Below, piece after piece: positions 1 through 10,000 of a stretch of 64,000 nucleotides of DNA. The translations under genes and the position numbers were made by a program. The notes below the pieces were generated by a model. It had not been told where the DNA came from. It saw only the letters and a program-made list of their open reading frames with translations, and did no database searches. Source of the stretch: Berkiella sp963803015 (GTDB lineage: Bacteria > Pseudomonadota > Gammaproteobacteria > Berkiellales > Berkiellaceae); assembly GCA_963803015.1 (NCBI GenBank), contig CAWDKV010000003.1, positions 930,001-994,000 of the forward strand, given 5' to 3'. Every line of letters begins with the position of its first letter. Within the stretch, counting starts at the first letter, position 1.

Positions 1-431
1 GCGAACAGGATATTGTCAAAGGCCGTATCATCAATAATAAAATGACCTTTAATGGTCGATATTTTTTGGGTTTGTAAGTTTTGTAATAATTGATATAAAT
101 CTTGACTACTAAAAGAGGGATCGCCGCGAAAGCTTAAATAAATATTGTCGCCCTGGCCATAAAGAGACGTTTCAATTTGATAATCTTTGCCTAACTTTTT
201 GAGTGCCGCTGCAGCGGTAAAGAGTTTAGTGTTGCTTGCCGGATAAAAATGCTCTTTGGCGCGACTTTCATAGAGGATTTTTCCACTTTGCAGATCTTGC
301 ACAACGAGTGCCACATTAGCAGAGGGCAGCTGATTTTTCAGAGCTTGCCATTGTTCTTCGAAGGAGGCTGCATTTAACTTAAAGGATAAACTAATGAATA
401 AAAAAAAAGAAAAGAGGAGGTTTCGTTTCAT
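1..431 (-). CDS. dacB: D-alanyl-D-alanine carboxypeptidase / endopeptidase (PBP4 type), partial
   Basis: The first 143 codons of a gene that runs off the left edge. The N-terminus is a signal peptide (MKRN, then a Leu/Phe-rich core to LNA near residue 21), so the protein is periplasmic. The PASNTKLFTAAAALKKLG stretch holds the S-x-x-K nucleophile motif (S66, K69) of PBP4/S13 peptidases, followed by the Tyr/Gly-rich beta region typical of that family. PBP4 trims peptidoglycan cross-links and pentapeptides. The SxN and KTG motifs lie beyond the window. The start is 3 bases past the stop of the upstream MFS gene, so it is probably the last gene of a three-gene transcript. Family assignment is firm; the symbol is by analogy. 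Confidence 0.85.
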   Translation of the reverse strand, partial: MKRNLLFSFFLFISLSFKLNAASFEEQWQALKNQLPSANVALVVQDLQSGKILYESRAKEHFYPASNTKLFTAAAALKKLGKDYQIETSLYGQGDNIYLSFRGDPSFSSQDLYQLLQNLQTQKISTIKGHFIIDDTAFDNILF

Positions 432-433
432 TT

Positions 434-1699
434 TTAAGTTCTTAACAAAGAAGGTTTGAGGAGTGCGGATACCGCAGATTTTAGGCTTTTTTGAGTTATA
501 AAATAGGTGAATATTGCCATCATCGATACATATAAGCTGGGGCCCATCAGCCATTGCTGTTGATGGCATAAAAATTGCGCCACCATGGGGGCAGATCCTG
601 AAAAAATGGCGGCAGAGACGCTCCATCCAAAAGAAATACCGGTATAACGTAAATGCATGGGGAACTGATCGTAAACAAGTTTGACCATCGGGCCGCAGAT
701 GGCAGCATTCGTTATGCCAAAAAGAATCATGCCCAGTGCGATGAGCCATATATTACAACTGATGACCAAAAGAAAAAGACAAGGGCAAGCAAGTGCGGCG
801 ATAAGTAAACTTAATCTGTAGTGTTTTAAGGGATTACTTTTATCTGCCCAATAAGCCATACAAGGGATAAGGAGCATGGTAACAATTTCACCTAAAAGCG
901 CATTCCCCGTTGCGATATGCAAAGGCAATTGGAGCTCGTGGTGCAAAAAGGTGACCATATAAATATTGCCGATATAAAAGTAAATACCGGTGAAAGCAGC
1001 AACTGCGCCTGTAAATAATAAGGATTTTTTGTGTTTTTTTAACACGGAGATTAAAGGTAAAGACTCTGATAATTTTCTTTGCGAAGAAGAAGGCACGGCT
1101 TCCATCACTTTGGTTCTCAGCCAAAAACCAACAAAACACGTTAAACCCCCTAGTAAAAAGGGGATGCGCCAAGCGAAAGACGGTGCTGCAGGCTGATTGA
1201 CAAGCAACGCCGCAAGACACCCCACCACAACCCCTGCAGCAGCAGAAGCGGAGATCCAACTCCCCGCTAAGCAGGGGTATTTTTTTCCTGCTTGTTCAGT
1301 GAGAAAAATCCCTGCGCCCTGATATTCGCCACTCACTGCCATGCCCTGACACAATCGTAGAAATAATAAGAGGCAAGGGGCCATGAGACCAATTTGTTCG
1401 TAAGTAGGTAAACAGCCAATACTGAAAGTCGCACAACCCATTAAAGATAACGATAAGACTAAGGCGGATTTTCTGCCAAACTTATCGCCGATGTGGCCGA
1501 ATACTATTGCGCCAATGGGGCGCATGATAAACCCAAGGGCAAAGATGCCAAAGGTTTGTAAGATCCCACTCAACGGCGAACTGGCAGGAAAAAAGAGTGT
1601 TGCTATCTTTACGGCAATATAGCCATAAAAGGTAAATTCTGCCCATTCGAGTAAGGTGCCTAGAGCTGTGATAGCGATGAGGGCTTTTCTATTTTCCAT
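434..1699 (-). CDS. MFS transporter, metabolite:H+ symporter (ProP/MHS-like) family
   Basis: A 421-residue inner-membrane carrier with about 12 hydrophobic segments. Near the N-terminus is LGTLLEWAEFTFYGYIA, the typical opening of the MHS branch (ProP, KgtP, ShiA). The loop 2-3 signature GDKFGRKSAL (G-D-x-x-G-R-K) is present, as is RLCQGMAVSGEYQGA, equivalent to the RLLQGFSxGGE motif of the branch. Such carriers import osmolytes, dicarboxylates or amino acids with protons; the substrate cannot be read from sequence. It overlaps the upstream MFS gene by 11 bases and dacB starts 3 bases downstream, so the three are likely co-transcribed. Confidence 0.88.
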   Translation of the reverse strand: MENRKALIAITALGTLLEWAEFTFYGYIAVKIATLFFPASSPLSGILQTFGIFALGFIMRPIGAIVFGHIGDKFGRKSALVLSLSLMGCATFSIGCLPTYEQIGLMAPCLLLFLRLCQGMAVSGEYQGAGIFLTEQAGKKYPCLAGSWISASAAAGVVVGCLAALLVNQPAAPSFAWRIPFLLGGLTCFVGFWLRTKVMEAVPSSSQRKLSESLPLISVLKKHKKSLLFTGAVAAFTGIYFYIGNIYMVTFLHHELQLPLHIATGNALLGEIVTMLLIPCMAYWADKSNPLKHYRLSLLIAALACPCLFLLVISCNIWLIALGMILFGITNAAICGPMVKLVYDQFPMHLRYTGISFGWSVSAAIFSGSAPMVAQFLCHQQQWLMGPSLYVSMMAIFTYFITQKSLKSAVSALLKPSLLRT

Positions 1700-2960
1700 T
1701 TTTGCCTTTGACTAAGGTTTCTTTACTTAAAAATGCAAAAATAATGGCGCAAATCATACATATAGGTAGAGCGAGCGTGGCTTTCTGATATTCTTGTGCG
1801 GTAAAAGTGACTAAGCCATCGACAATATGGCTTCTGGCTTGCCACTCTAATAATTTGGCAAGTAGAGGCATCAGTAAAGCGCCCAACATGACCGATAGCA
1901 TATTGGCAATAGCCATTGAGAATCCTGCTTGACCTTTTTCGTGTAATTCACCCGCTGCAGCATAGGAGGCTATCATGCCCGTATTAGTGAGCCCATAGAG
2001 AAATAAAGTGAGCATGAGTAAGGGGGTGGAAAGATCGGGCATATAAAAAATAATGGGTAGCAATATTAAACCAATGAGGGCTGAAAAAATCATGACGGGT
2101 TTTCGTCCGATGTGATCAGCAAGTGAGCCTGCCAAGGGGCCACCAATTGCCCAACCGATGAATAGCAGGGAAACAGCGGTGGAAGCGGTATTACCACTGA
2201 TTTGGTGAATTTTAGATAAGAATTCTCGTCCCCAGAGTTCACCCATCACATCGGTGGGGGCATAAATAAAACCGGCATAGAGCGCATTAAACCAAGTGTA
2301 GCGGTTGAACAATACAGCGGAAAAGGAAATTTTTGTTTTGGGTTTGTTCTCAGTTGCGGTTGTGGGCGCGCCATTTTTAGGGCTGTTTTTAACCAAAAAG
2401 AAAATGAGAATAGATAAGACAAAGAAGATAGAGGCATAAATGAGGAACGTTTTTTGCCAACCAAAAGTAGCATTTAAATAAGGGACAAGAAGAGCACCTA
2501 CTGCAGCACCTATCATGCCTAAGGCTTGTGTGATACCGACTAAAAAAGCTAAAAGTCTTTGCTCAAACCAAACAGTAATCAATTTCAATGCACCGATGAA
2601 AGCGGTAGCAGAGCAAAAACCCAGTAAAATCCGAGAAAGAATGGTCATATTAAAAGAGGAGGCATTTGCAAAAATGAAACAGCTCAAGCTACAAACTAAA
2701 ACACCAATTGAAAGTAGAACGCGCGGCCCGAATTTATCAACCAAATAACCTACCGGCATCTGCATCGCGACATAAGGGAGATAAAAGGCAGCGCCTAAGA
2801 TCCCAATGTCATATTTTGAGGTGTTAATAAAATAAGCTTGTAACTCATCAACGATTTGGCCGGGGGTGACGCGAACGACATAATGAGCAAAAAAGAAAAA
2901 AGCAGCTAACCCCCAAATGACCCAGGGCATATAAGATTTAGAAGGTTGTGATTTTATCAT
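1689..2960 (-). CDS. MFS transporter
   Basis: A 423-residue major facilitator with 12 predicted membrane segments. The N-terminal YVVRVTPGQIVDEL and the loop signature GYLVDKFGPR (G-x-x-x-D-x-x-G-P-R) place it with a carrier group frequent in Legionella and Coxiella. A second half motif is GSLADHIGRKPVMI. The gene at 23484-24785 is a clear paralogue (RITPGLMVPEL, GLIIDRYGPR, WAVGGPLAG). Substrate unknown; relatives are variously named hexuronate or galactonate transporters without evidence. First gene of the MFS-MFS-dacB run, divergent from the universal stress gene; about 180 bases of intergenic DNA lie upstream. Confidence 0.87.
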   Translation of the reverse strand: MIKSQPSKSYMPWVIWGLAAFFFFAHYVVRVTPGQIVDELQAYFINTSKYDIGILGAAFYLPYVAMQMPVGYLVDKFGPRVLLSIGVLVCSLSCFIFANASSFNMTILSRILLGFCSATAFIGALKLITVWFEQRLLAFLVGITQALGMIGAAVGALLVPYLNATFGWQKTFLIYASIFFVLSILIFFLVKNSPKNGAPTTATENKPKTKISFSAVLFNRYTWFNALYAGFIYAPTDVMGELWGREFLSKIHQISGNTASTAVSLLFIGWAIGGPLAGSLADHIGRKPVMIFSALIGLILLPIIFYMPDLSTPLLMLTLFLYGLTNTGMIASYAAAGELHEKGQAGFSMAIANMLSVMLGALLMPLLAKLLEWQARSHIVDGLVTFTAQEYQKATLALPICMICAIIFAFLSKETLVKGKNGK

Positions 2961-3097
2961 TATAAGTTATTCAACTAATATTTGGTTGCTAGACAAACCT
3001 CAATTATAAGTGAATCAGAAAACAAAGGGTATATCGGTCATTTTTTTTAAGTTATCGTGCTGGTTCAGACTTGGGAGCCCTGAATAGTCTAACCTTA

Positions 3098-3103
3098 TAT
3101 AAT
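3098..3103 (+). promoter_or_regulatory. Probable -10 element of the universal stress gene
   Basis: A perfect TATAAT lies 35 bases before the start codon at 3138, with a GAGAGGG ribosome-binding site between them. No good -35 hexamer is seen at standard spacing, so activator dependence is possible. Confidence 0.4.
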
Positions 3104-3137
3104 GTATTGTTAGAATTGAAAAAGAGAGGGTAAAAAT

Positions 3138-3584
3138 ATGGCCGTTTATAAAAATATCTTGCTAGCTGTCGATTTGCAACCTGCCCATGATGACGCCGCT
3201 ATACAACGCGCTCTTGAATTGGCAAATGAAGATAAGGCAGCCCTTTTTATTGTTCATGCAGTAGAAGAAATCCACGCTTATGGTGCTACCCAAGGCTATG
3301 ACATCATCATGAACCTGGAAGAAAAGTTAATCGATGAAGCGGGTAAATTATTAAATGAAGTATCGCGTAAAATGGGGATAGCAGCAGAACGACAAATCCT
3401 TGCCCGTGGAAAACCCACAGTTGTTATTTTAGAGCAAGCAAAAACGCTTAAAGCCGATCTGATTATAGTGGGCAGTTACGGTCGGCATGGCCTGAGCGCA
3501 CTTTTAGGTTCCACAACGGATGGGATAATCCATAGTGCGCCTTGCGATGTATTAGCTGTTAAGGTAGAAGAGGGAAAGAAGTAA
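3138..3584 (+). CDS. uspA: Universal stress protein, UspA family
   Basis: A single 148-residue Usp domain, the usual length. It starts YKNILLAVDLQPAHDDA (the conserved strand 1 with Asp) and ends in the ATP-binding type motif GSYGRHGLSALLGSTTDGIIHSA (G-x2-G-x9-G-S/T), then CDVLAVKV. Usp proteins are cytoplasmic nucleotide-binding dimers induced in starvation or stress. A strong GAGAGGG site precedes the ATG and a TATAAT box lies upstream. It is transcribed alone and convergent with glpD, 14 bases between stops. Confidence 0.92.
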   Translation: MAVYKNILLAVDLQPAHDDAAIQRALELANEDKAALFIVHAVEEIHAYGATQGYDIIMNLEEKLIDEAGKLLNEVSRKMGIAAERQILARGKPTVVILEQAKTLKADLIIVGSYGRHGLSALLGSTTDGIIHSAPCDVLAVKVEEGKK

Positions 3585-3598
3585 AACTAAGTGGGTGG

Positions 3599-5071
3599 TT
3601 AAATCGTTAATCTTGATGCTACCCACTGTTTCAAATCAGCTGTTTCATTTGGCGTAAAAACCAAGCCTAATTTGGTTCTTCGCCATAAAATATCTTCTGC
3701 AGTGCATGCCCATTCCTTTTCTATCAGATACTCTACTTCTTTTTCATAAAGGCCGTGGCCTAAATCTTGTCCAAGAGAGAGTAGAGAAGAAGTACCATTT
3801 AGAAAATGCCGAGCAAGTGAGGCATATTGTTCTTGATAGCGTTGGGCAAGCGGCTTGGGTAGCCAAGGGAAAAGCGTGGCAAGAGACGGCTCTTTTAAAT
3901 CATTTCCGGGTAGAAGACTATTTGCAGTCCATGTGGGGCCAGCGTGTGGGAAAAAAAAGGCAATTTTGTTCATCACTTTCTCAGCCAACAAACGATGTGT
4001 CGTGAGCTTGCCGCCATATATATTGATAAGAGGGGCTAAATTGTTGCCGGGATTTTGTAATTCTATATAAAATCTGCGATTAACAGCGGCATTACTTTTT
4101 GCGGTCTCTTCTATTAAAGGACGTACACCAGACCAGCTCGAGATAATATCTTGTGGTGAGATTTCTTTTTTGAAATACTGATTGACAATATCACAGAGAT
4201 AATTGATTTCATGGGCATCAATTTTGACGTCTTTGGGATTGCCTATAAAGTCTTCATCTGTCGTCCCAATCAAGGTATATTGATGTTGATAAGGCATTAC
4301 AAACACCACACGTTTATCTTCATGTTGTAGTAAATAAGCTTTATCGTGAGCATAGAGTTTGGGTAAAACAATATGACTGCCTTTGACGAGTTTTAAGGGC
4401 TTGGTTGGTTTGAGATTGAGTGATTCTTGTAGCGTCTTAGTTAACCAGGGGCCTGTTGCATTGATGAGCACTTTCGCTCTGGTTTGAACTATTTTTTGTG
4501 TCATATTATTTTTTAAAGTGATCTGCCAGCTTCCTTTATGGCGAAAAGCTTCGACGCATTTGGTGCGAGGATAAATGTGAGCCCCTTTCTCTTGGGCTCT
4601 GAGTGCATTCAAAATAACAAGACGCGCATCATCGGTTTGGCAATCAGTATAAACAAATCCCTTTGTTAAAAATTCTTTTAAAGGATTATTTTCATCTTTG
4701 GGATTGAAAGTGATAGTCTTTGATTTTGCTAAAGGAGAATGACGTGTCAACCTGTCATATAAAAATAGCCCTAAACGAATAAGCCACTTCGAGCGATTTT
4801 TGGGACGACAAGGAATGATAAAAGGTAAAGGCCGAACCAGACTGGGTGCGCTTTTATGCAAAAGAGTTCTCTCGCGCAAAGATTCTTTAACCAGCGCAAA
4901 GTCATATTGCTCTAAGTAGCGCAAGCCGCCATGAATTAATTTACTGCTAGCAGAAGAAGTCCCATTTGCTAAATCATCTTGTTCGCAAAGAAGAATAGAA
5001 AGTCCTCGCCCAGCCGCATCGGCAGCGATAGCGACACCATTGATTCCTCCGCCTATGATGACTGAGATCAT
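3599..5071 (-). CDS. glpD: Aerobic glycerol-3-phosphate dehydrogenase
   Basis: 490 residues, near the normal GlpD length (about 500). The N-terminal dinucleotide fold GGGINGVAIAADAAGRG binds FAD; ANGTSSASSKLIHGGLRYLEQ is the GlpD signature; GPW and IGTTDEDF match the catalytic oxidase domain, and the C-terminal helical DAO_C domain is present. It is a peripheral membrane enzyme that oxidises sn-glycerol 3-phosphate to DHAP and feeds electrons to quinone. No glpF, glpK or glpR lies beside it. A host-dependent organism could use it on glycerophosphate from phospholipids. Confidence 0.95.
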   Translation of the reverse strand: MISVIIGGGINGVAIAADAAGRGLSILLCEQDDLANGTSSASSKLIHGGLRYLEQYDFALVKESLRERTLLHKSAPSLVRPLPFIIPCRPKNRSKWLIRLGLFLYDRLTRHSPLAKSKTITFNPKDENNPLKEFLTKGFVYTDCQTDDARLVILNALRAQEKGAHIYPRTKCVEAFRHKGSWQITLKNNMTQKIVQTRAKVLINATGPWLTKTLQESLNLKPTKPLKLVKGSHIVLPKLYAHDKAYLLQHEDKRVVFVMPYQHQYTLIGTTDEDFIGNPKDVKIDAHEINYLCDIVNQYFKKEISPQDIISSWSGVRPLIEETAKSNAAVNRRFYIELQNPGNNLAPLINIYGGKLTTHRLLAEKVMNKIAFFFPHAGPTWTANSLLPGNDLKEPSLATLFPWLPKPLAQRYQEQYASLARHFLNGTSSLLSLGQDLGHGLYEKEVEYLIEKEWACTAEDILWRRTKLGLVFTPNETADLKQWVASRLTI

Positions 5072-5244
5072 ATTGATCTTTTATTTTCACTTGAGCCCTT
5101 ACTACACGAGTCCATTCTTTTAGCTTAGCAGTACCTCATAGCGTGGGCCAGATGAATTTGTTAGAATAAGAACTTGTTTCTTAATTGAGAAGCTTCTTTT
5201 AGAATGAAGTATAGACTCGAATTAGCTTGGTTTAAGGATTTAAG

Positions 5245-7056
5245 ATGATTGAATATTACGTCACCCCCAAACATCCGCATGCGCACTTATTTGAGATACG
5301 TTTGTGGATAAAAGAGCCCCACCCAGAAGGGCAAATCCTTTCCTTGCCTAATTGGAACCCTGGCAGTTATCTCATTAGAGACTACGCACGTCATATTGTG
5401 TCTATAGAGGCCTCTTCTGAAGAGAAATCGTCTTCTCCTTTAAAAATAACCAAAATAAATAGTAATAGCTGGCAATGTGAAAAGGTGAAGGGGCCTTTGG
5501 AGATAACCTATCAAGTATATGCGTGGGATCCCTCGGTGAGAGGGGCGCATTTAGATGCAAACCATGGCTTTTTTAATGGTTGTTGTCTTTTTTTGTGCGT
5601 TAAGGGTAAGGAAAAACAAAAAAGTCGCGTACTGTTATCTCCTCCCATGCTAGAAAGCCAAAATTGGCAAGTCGCTACCACTTTAATGCGTGAAGAGGCG
5701 CCTCCCCGCGGGTTTGGTTGGTATTATGCGCACTCCTATGAGGAGTTAATTGATCATCCAGTTGAAATGGGACACATTGCTTTTCATGTTTTTGAGGTGG
5801 GGCAAACCACGCATACACTTGCTATCTCAGGCCGGCATCAAACTTTGGTGCAACCCTTGTTGCAAGAGCTGGCGCAGATTTGCCTAGTCCATCAGGAATT
5901 GTTCAAAGAGCCACCTCCTTTTGAGGAGTACTTATTTTTATTACGACTAACCAAAGACGGGTATGGTGGTTTAGAGCATCGAAATTCATCTGCTTTAGTT
6001 GCTTCGCGGGATAGCGTTTCAGCACTGAGCATAAAAGAGAAGTCAACCGCCTATATCAATACATTGGGACTATTTAGTCACGAATATTTTCATGCTTGGA
6101 ATATCAAACGGATCAAGCCCGCTTGTTTTATACCGTATGATTTAGATAATAAATCTTATACTTTTCAATTATGGGCTTTTGAAGGGATCACCTCTTATTA
6201 CGATAATCTTGCTCTGAAACGGGCTAAAGTGATTAGCGTGGAGCAATATTTATCTGTTTTGTCTGAGTCTTTGACGCGATTGTTGCGTAATCCAGGAAGA
6301 ATGAAGCAAACTGTCACCGAATCGAGTTTTGATGCTTGGACAAAATTTTATCAACCCAATGAGAACTCGCCTAATGCACTGGTAAGTTATTACACAAAAG
6401 GATCTTTTATTGCTTTGGCACTTGATTTGGCTTTGCGTCTAGAAACCAATCATACTTGTTCGCTTGATGAGGTGATGTTAAAACTTTGGCAAGAATATGG
6501 TAAACCAAATGTGGGTGTACCAGAAGGCAGAATAGAAGAGATCATTCAAGAGCTAGGGAGCGCTCGTCTCGCAGATTTATTACACCAAGCACTCTACGAC
6601 AAAGCCGATTTACCTTTAGCCGAATTATTTGAGCCGTTTGGCCTTTCTCTTACGCTCAGAGCCGCTATATCCTCTGAAGATAAGGGAGGAAAACCCAGTG
6701 CTAAGGAAAAACTTGAAACCTTTTCTCGAGGGGTATTGGGTTGTCATTATATTAAGAAAATAGATCGCTTGGTGCTGACAAACATTTTGAATGACAGTGC
6801 TGCAGAAAAAGCGGGATTATGTTCTAATGATGAAATCATTGCGGTAGATAATTTAAAAGTAGACGCGAATAGCATAGACAGTAACATGCGTTTATGGGAA
6901 GTGGGCCAAAAAATGATGTTGCATGTTTTTAGAGCCGATGAGCTGATGCAAGTTAATGTTACGCTAGAAGCGCCTTTTCTTGATACCGCAGAAATTACAC
7001 TGCAAAACAATATGACAAATACGCAAAAAGAAAACTTGCAACGTTGGTTAGATTAG
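5245..7056 (+). CDS. M61-family metallopeptidase with C-terminal PDZ domain
   Basis: 603 residues, the usual M61 (glycyl aminopeptidase-like) length. The zinc motif H279-E-Y-F-H283 is followed by the third ligand in AFEGITSYYDN (E313). An N-terminal M61 beta domain (WNPGSYLIRDYARHI) and a PDZ domain at about 500-580 (LTNILNDSAAEKAGLCSNDEI) complete the family layout. No signal peptide, so it is probably cytoplasmic. The start at 5245 has an AAGGATTTAAG site. hrpA begins 7 bases after the stop, suggesting one transcript. Known relatives release N-terminal Gly or Ala from peptides; the physiological substrate is unknown. Confidence 0.9.
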   Translation: MIEYYVTPKHPHAHLFEIRLWIKEPHPEGQILSLPNWNPGSYLIRDYARHIVSIEASSEEKSSSPLKITKINSNSWQCEKVKGPLEITYQVYAWDPSVRGAHLDANHGFFNGCCLFLCVKGKEKQKSRVLLSPPMLESQNWQVATTLMREEAPPRGFGWYYAHSYEELIDHPVEMGHIAFHVFEVGQTTHTLAISGRHQTLVQPLLQELAQICLVHQELFKEPPPFEEYLFLLRLTKDGYGGLEHRNSSALVASRDSVSALSIKEKSTAYINTLGLFSHEYFHAWNIKRIKPACFIPYDLDNKSYTFQLWAFEGITSYYDNLALKRAKVISVEQYLSVLSESLTRLLRNPGRMKQTVTESSFDAWTKFYQPNENSPNALVSYYTKGSFIALALDLALRLETNHTCSLDEVMLKLWQEYGKPNVGVPEGRIEEIIQELGSARLADLLHQALYDKADLPLAELFEPFGLSLTLRAAISSEDKGGKPSAKEKLETFSRGVLGCHYIKKIDRLVLTNILNDSAAEKAGLCSNDEIIAVDNLKVDANSIDSNMRLWEVGQKMMLHVFRADELMQVNVTLEAPFLDTAEITLQNNMTNTQKENLQRWLD

Positions 7057-7063
7057 ATCACAA

Positions 7064-10000
7064 ATGCAAATTATTTATCCCGATTTACCGATTGTCGAAA
7101 AGAAACAAGCCATCTTAGAGGCGCTTAAAGCGCATCAAGTCATTGTCGTGGCTGGGGAAACGGGATCAGGTAAAACGACGCAATTACCGAAAATTTGTTT
7201 AGAGGCAGGTTTTGGCAGCAATGGCTTAATTGGTCATACTCAACCAAGAAGAATTGCAGCAAGAACGGTTGCGATACGCATTGCTAGTGAGTTGCAAACA
7301 GAAGTGGGCAGTCTTGTTGGCTATAAAGTACGCTTTTCTGATAAAACCAATCCTAACAGTCTTATCAAAATCATGACAGATGGTATTTTATTGTCTGAAA
7401 TGCAACATGATAAAATGCTCTCAAAATATGATTGTATTATTGTTGATGAAGCCCATGAACGCAGCTTAAATATTGATTTTTTACTGGGCTTTTTAAAAAG
7501 AATATTAAAGAAACGATCTGATCTTAAGGTCATTGTCACATCAGCAACCATCGATGTGGAGAAATTTTCACATTTTTTCGAGAACGCGCCCATTATTGAG
7601 ATAGAGGGTAGGACCTTTCCTGTTGAAGTAAAGTATGTAGATCCAGAAAATGTGACCCCGGATACGGATCCTGTACTGCAAATTGTGGATGTTGTCAAAG
7701 AGATCTGTGTGAAAGGGCCGGGCGATATCTTAATTTTTCAAAGTGGAGAAAAAGAAATAAGAGACTTGATGCAAGTCTTGCAGGACAACATTAAAGAAGT
7801 GGAACTGCTTCCTTTATTCGCCAGATTAAGCGTGGGGGATCAACAACGAATATTCACCCCTGGCGCTAAGCGAAAAGTGATTGTGGCAACCAATGTTGCC
7901 GAAACGTCACTCACGGTGCCTAATGTACGTTTCGTCATCGATTCTGGGTTTGCCAGAATCAGCCGCTATCAATATCGCAGCAAACTACAAAGATTACCGA
8001 TAGAGCCTATTTCCCAAGCCAGCGCAAATCAACGAAAAGGTCGGTGCGGCAGAGTAGGGCCTGGTATTTGTTATCGACTTTATACTGAAGAGGAATTTCT
8101 CACTCGTCCGCTTTATACCGAGCCTGAAATTCTCAGGACTAATTTAGCGGGTGTGATTTTAAAAATGTTGTCTTTAGGGATTGAACAGGTGACTTCTTTC
8201 CCTTTTATCGATCCCCCCGATAATCGCTATGTGAAAGATGGATTTACCCTGTTACAACGCCTGTCAGCAGTTAATCTTCACAATAAGATAACACCTTTAG
8301 GACGCACTTTAGCCAATATTCCAATAGAGCCCCGTTTAGGTAGAATTTTGTTGGCAGGAGATCAATATGGTGCTTTAAAAGAAATATTGGTAATTGTCAG
8401 TGCGTTAAGTATTGCTGATCCCAGAGAAAGACCGCTTGAATTTCAAGAAAAAGCAGATCTGAAGCACAGTCAATTTATGGATGAAAAGTCTGATTTTATG
8501 ACTTTGGTTAATTTGTGGCATTTTGTCAGGGAACAAAGGAAAAAATTATCGCATCAAAAATTTAGAAAACTCTGTCGAGAGAATTTTCTTTCTTTTATTC
8601 GCATTTGCGAATGGTTTGATATTTATACGCAACTCCTTGAATCATGCAAAGAATTAGGACTTAAATTAAACCAAATTAGTGCAGATTACAGTTTGGTGCA
8701 TAAGGCGCTTTTAACTGGTTGTATTGATAAAATTGGTTTAAAAGAAGAAAAAGCGAATTATCAAGGGGCGCGTAACTTAAAATTTGTTCTTCATCCTTCA
8801 TCTCATTTGATGAAAAAGCCACCTTTGTGGGTAATGGCTTATGAAATTGTCCATACCTTTAAAGTCTATGCGAGAACCAATGCGCAAGTAGAGGTGGAAT
8901 GGATAGAGGAAGTAGGCCAACCTCTTTTGAAAAAGCAGTTGTTTGAGCCTCATTTTGATAAAAAAAGAGCCCAGGTTGTGGCATTCGAGCGTGCAACCTT
9001 GTTTGGTCTTGAAATCAGCAAACGAAAAGTAAATTATGAGAAGCGCTTTCCTCGAGAGGCAAGAGAAATTTTTATTCAACAAGGGCTGGTGGAGGAAGAG
9101 CTGGATGTATCTTGCGAATTCTATGTTAAAAATAAAGAAACGCTACATTCTTTACAATTGCTAGAAGAGCGCTTTAGACATCGCTATCATTTGGTAAATG
9201 ATCAATTAATCTATCGGTTTTATGATAAAAAAATCCCACCTGATGTTGCGTCAAAGACAGCACTTTTGCAATGGATAAAGGTTCAAGGGGAGGATAGCTT
9301 AATTTTTAGGCAAGAAGACGTGGCAGCTTTGGTGCTCTCTGAAGATATTTTGCAGAGTTTTCCCGAATATTTGATGCGCAACAACCAACGTCTTTATTTA
9401 GAGTATCATTATGATTTAAATAGTGTTGAAGATGGGGTCACCGTACTTGTGCCGGTGTCTTTATTGGGATTGGTGCAAGAAGATGATTTCTCGTGGCTTA
9501 TTCCAGGATTACGTCATGAAAAAATTGCCGCTTATTTAAAAGCGCTCCCCAAAAGCTATCGTACCTTAATGATGCCCTTGAACGATTTTATACTGAGGGT
9601 AAAAGAACTTTTAAATCCGCAGCAAGGCACGTTTCAAACAGCACTATTGCAAGCGCTGCAGCAACTCTTAAAAATATCTTTTCCTATTACGATATGGGAT
9701 AAAACACAATTCGCGCCTTATCTGCATTTTCATTATAAAGTGATAGATGAAAAAGGGACGCTTCTCGCGCAAGGAGAGGATATTCATTTACTCTATGAAA
9801 CTTTAAAAAAACAACACCCCGATTTTTTTACTATCACGCATCCTTTGCAAGCAAAGGATAAGCTAAAGTGGGATTTTGGCGTTTTACCACTCTCGACTCT
9901 TGTCAGTAAAAATGCATTGAACCACACTTTATATCCTGCTTGTGTTGATAAACAAGAAACAGTTGCAGTTGAATTATTTGAGACCGAGGCTGCGGCACGA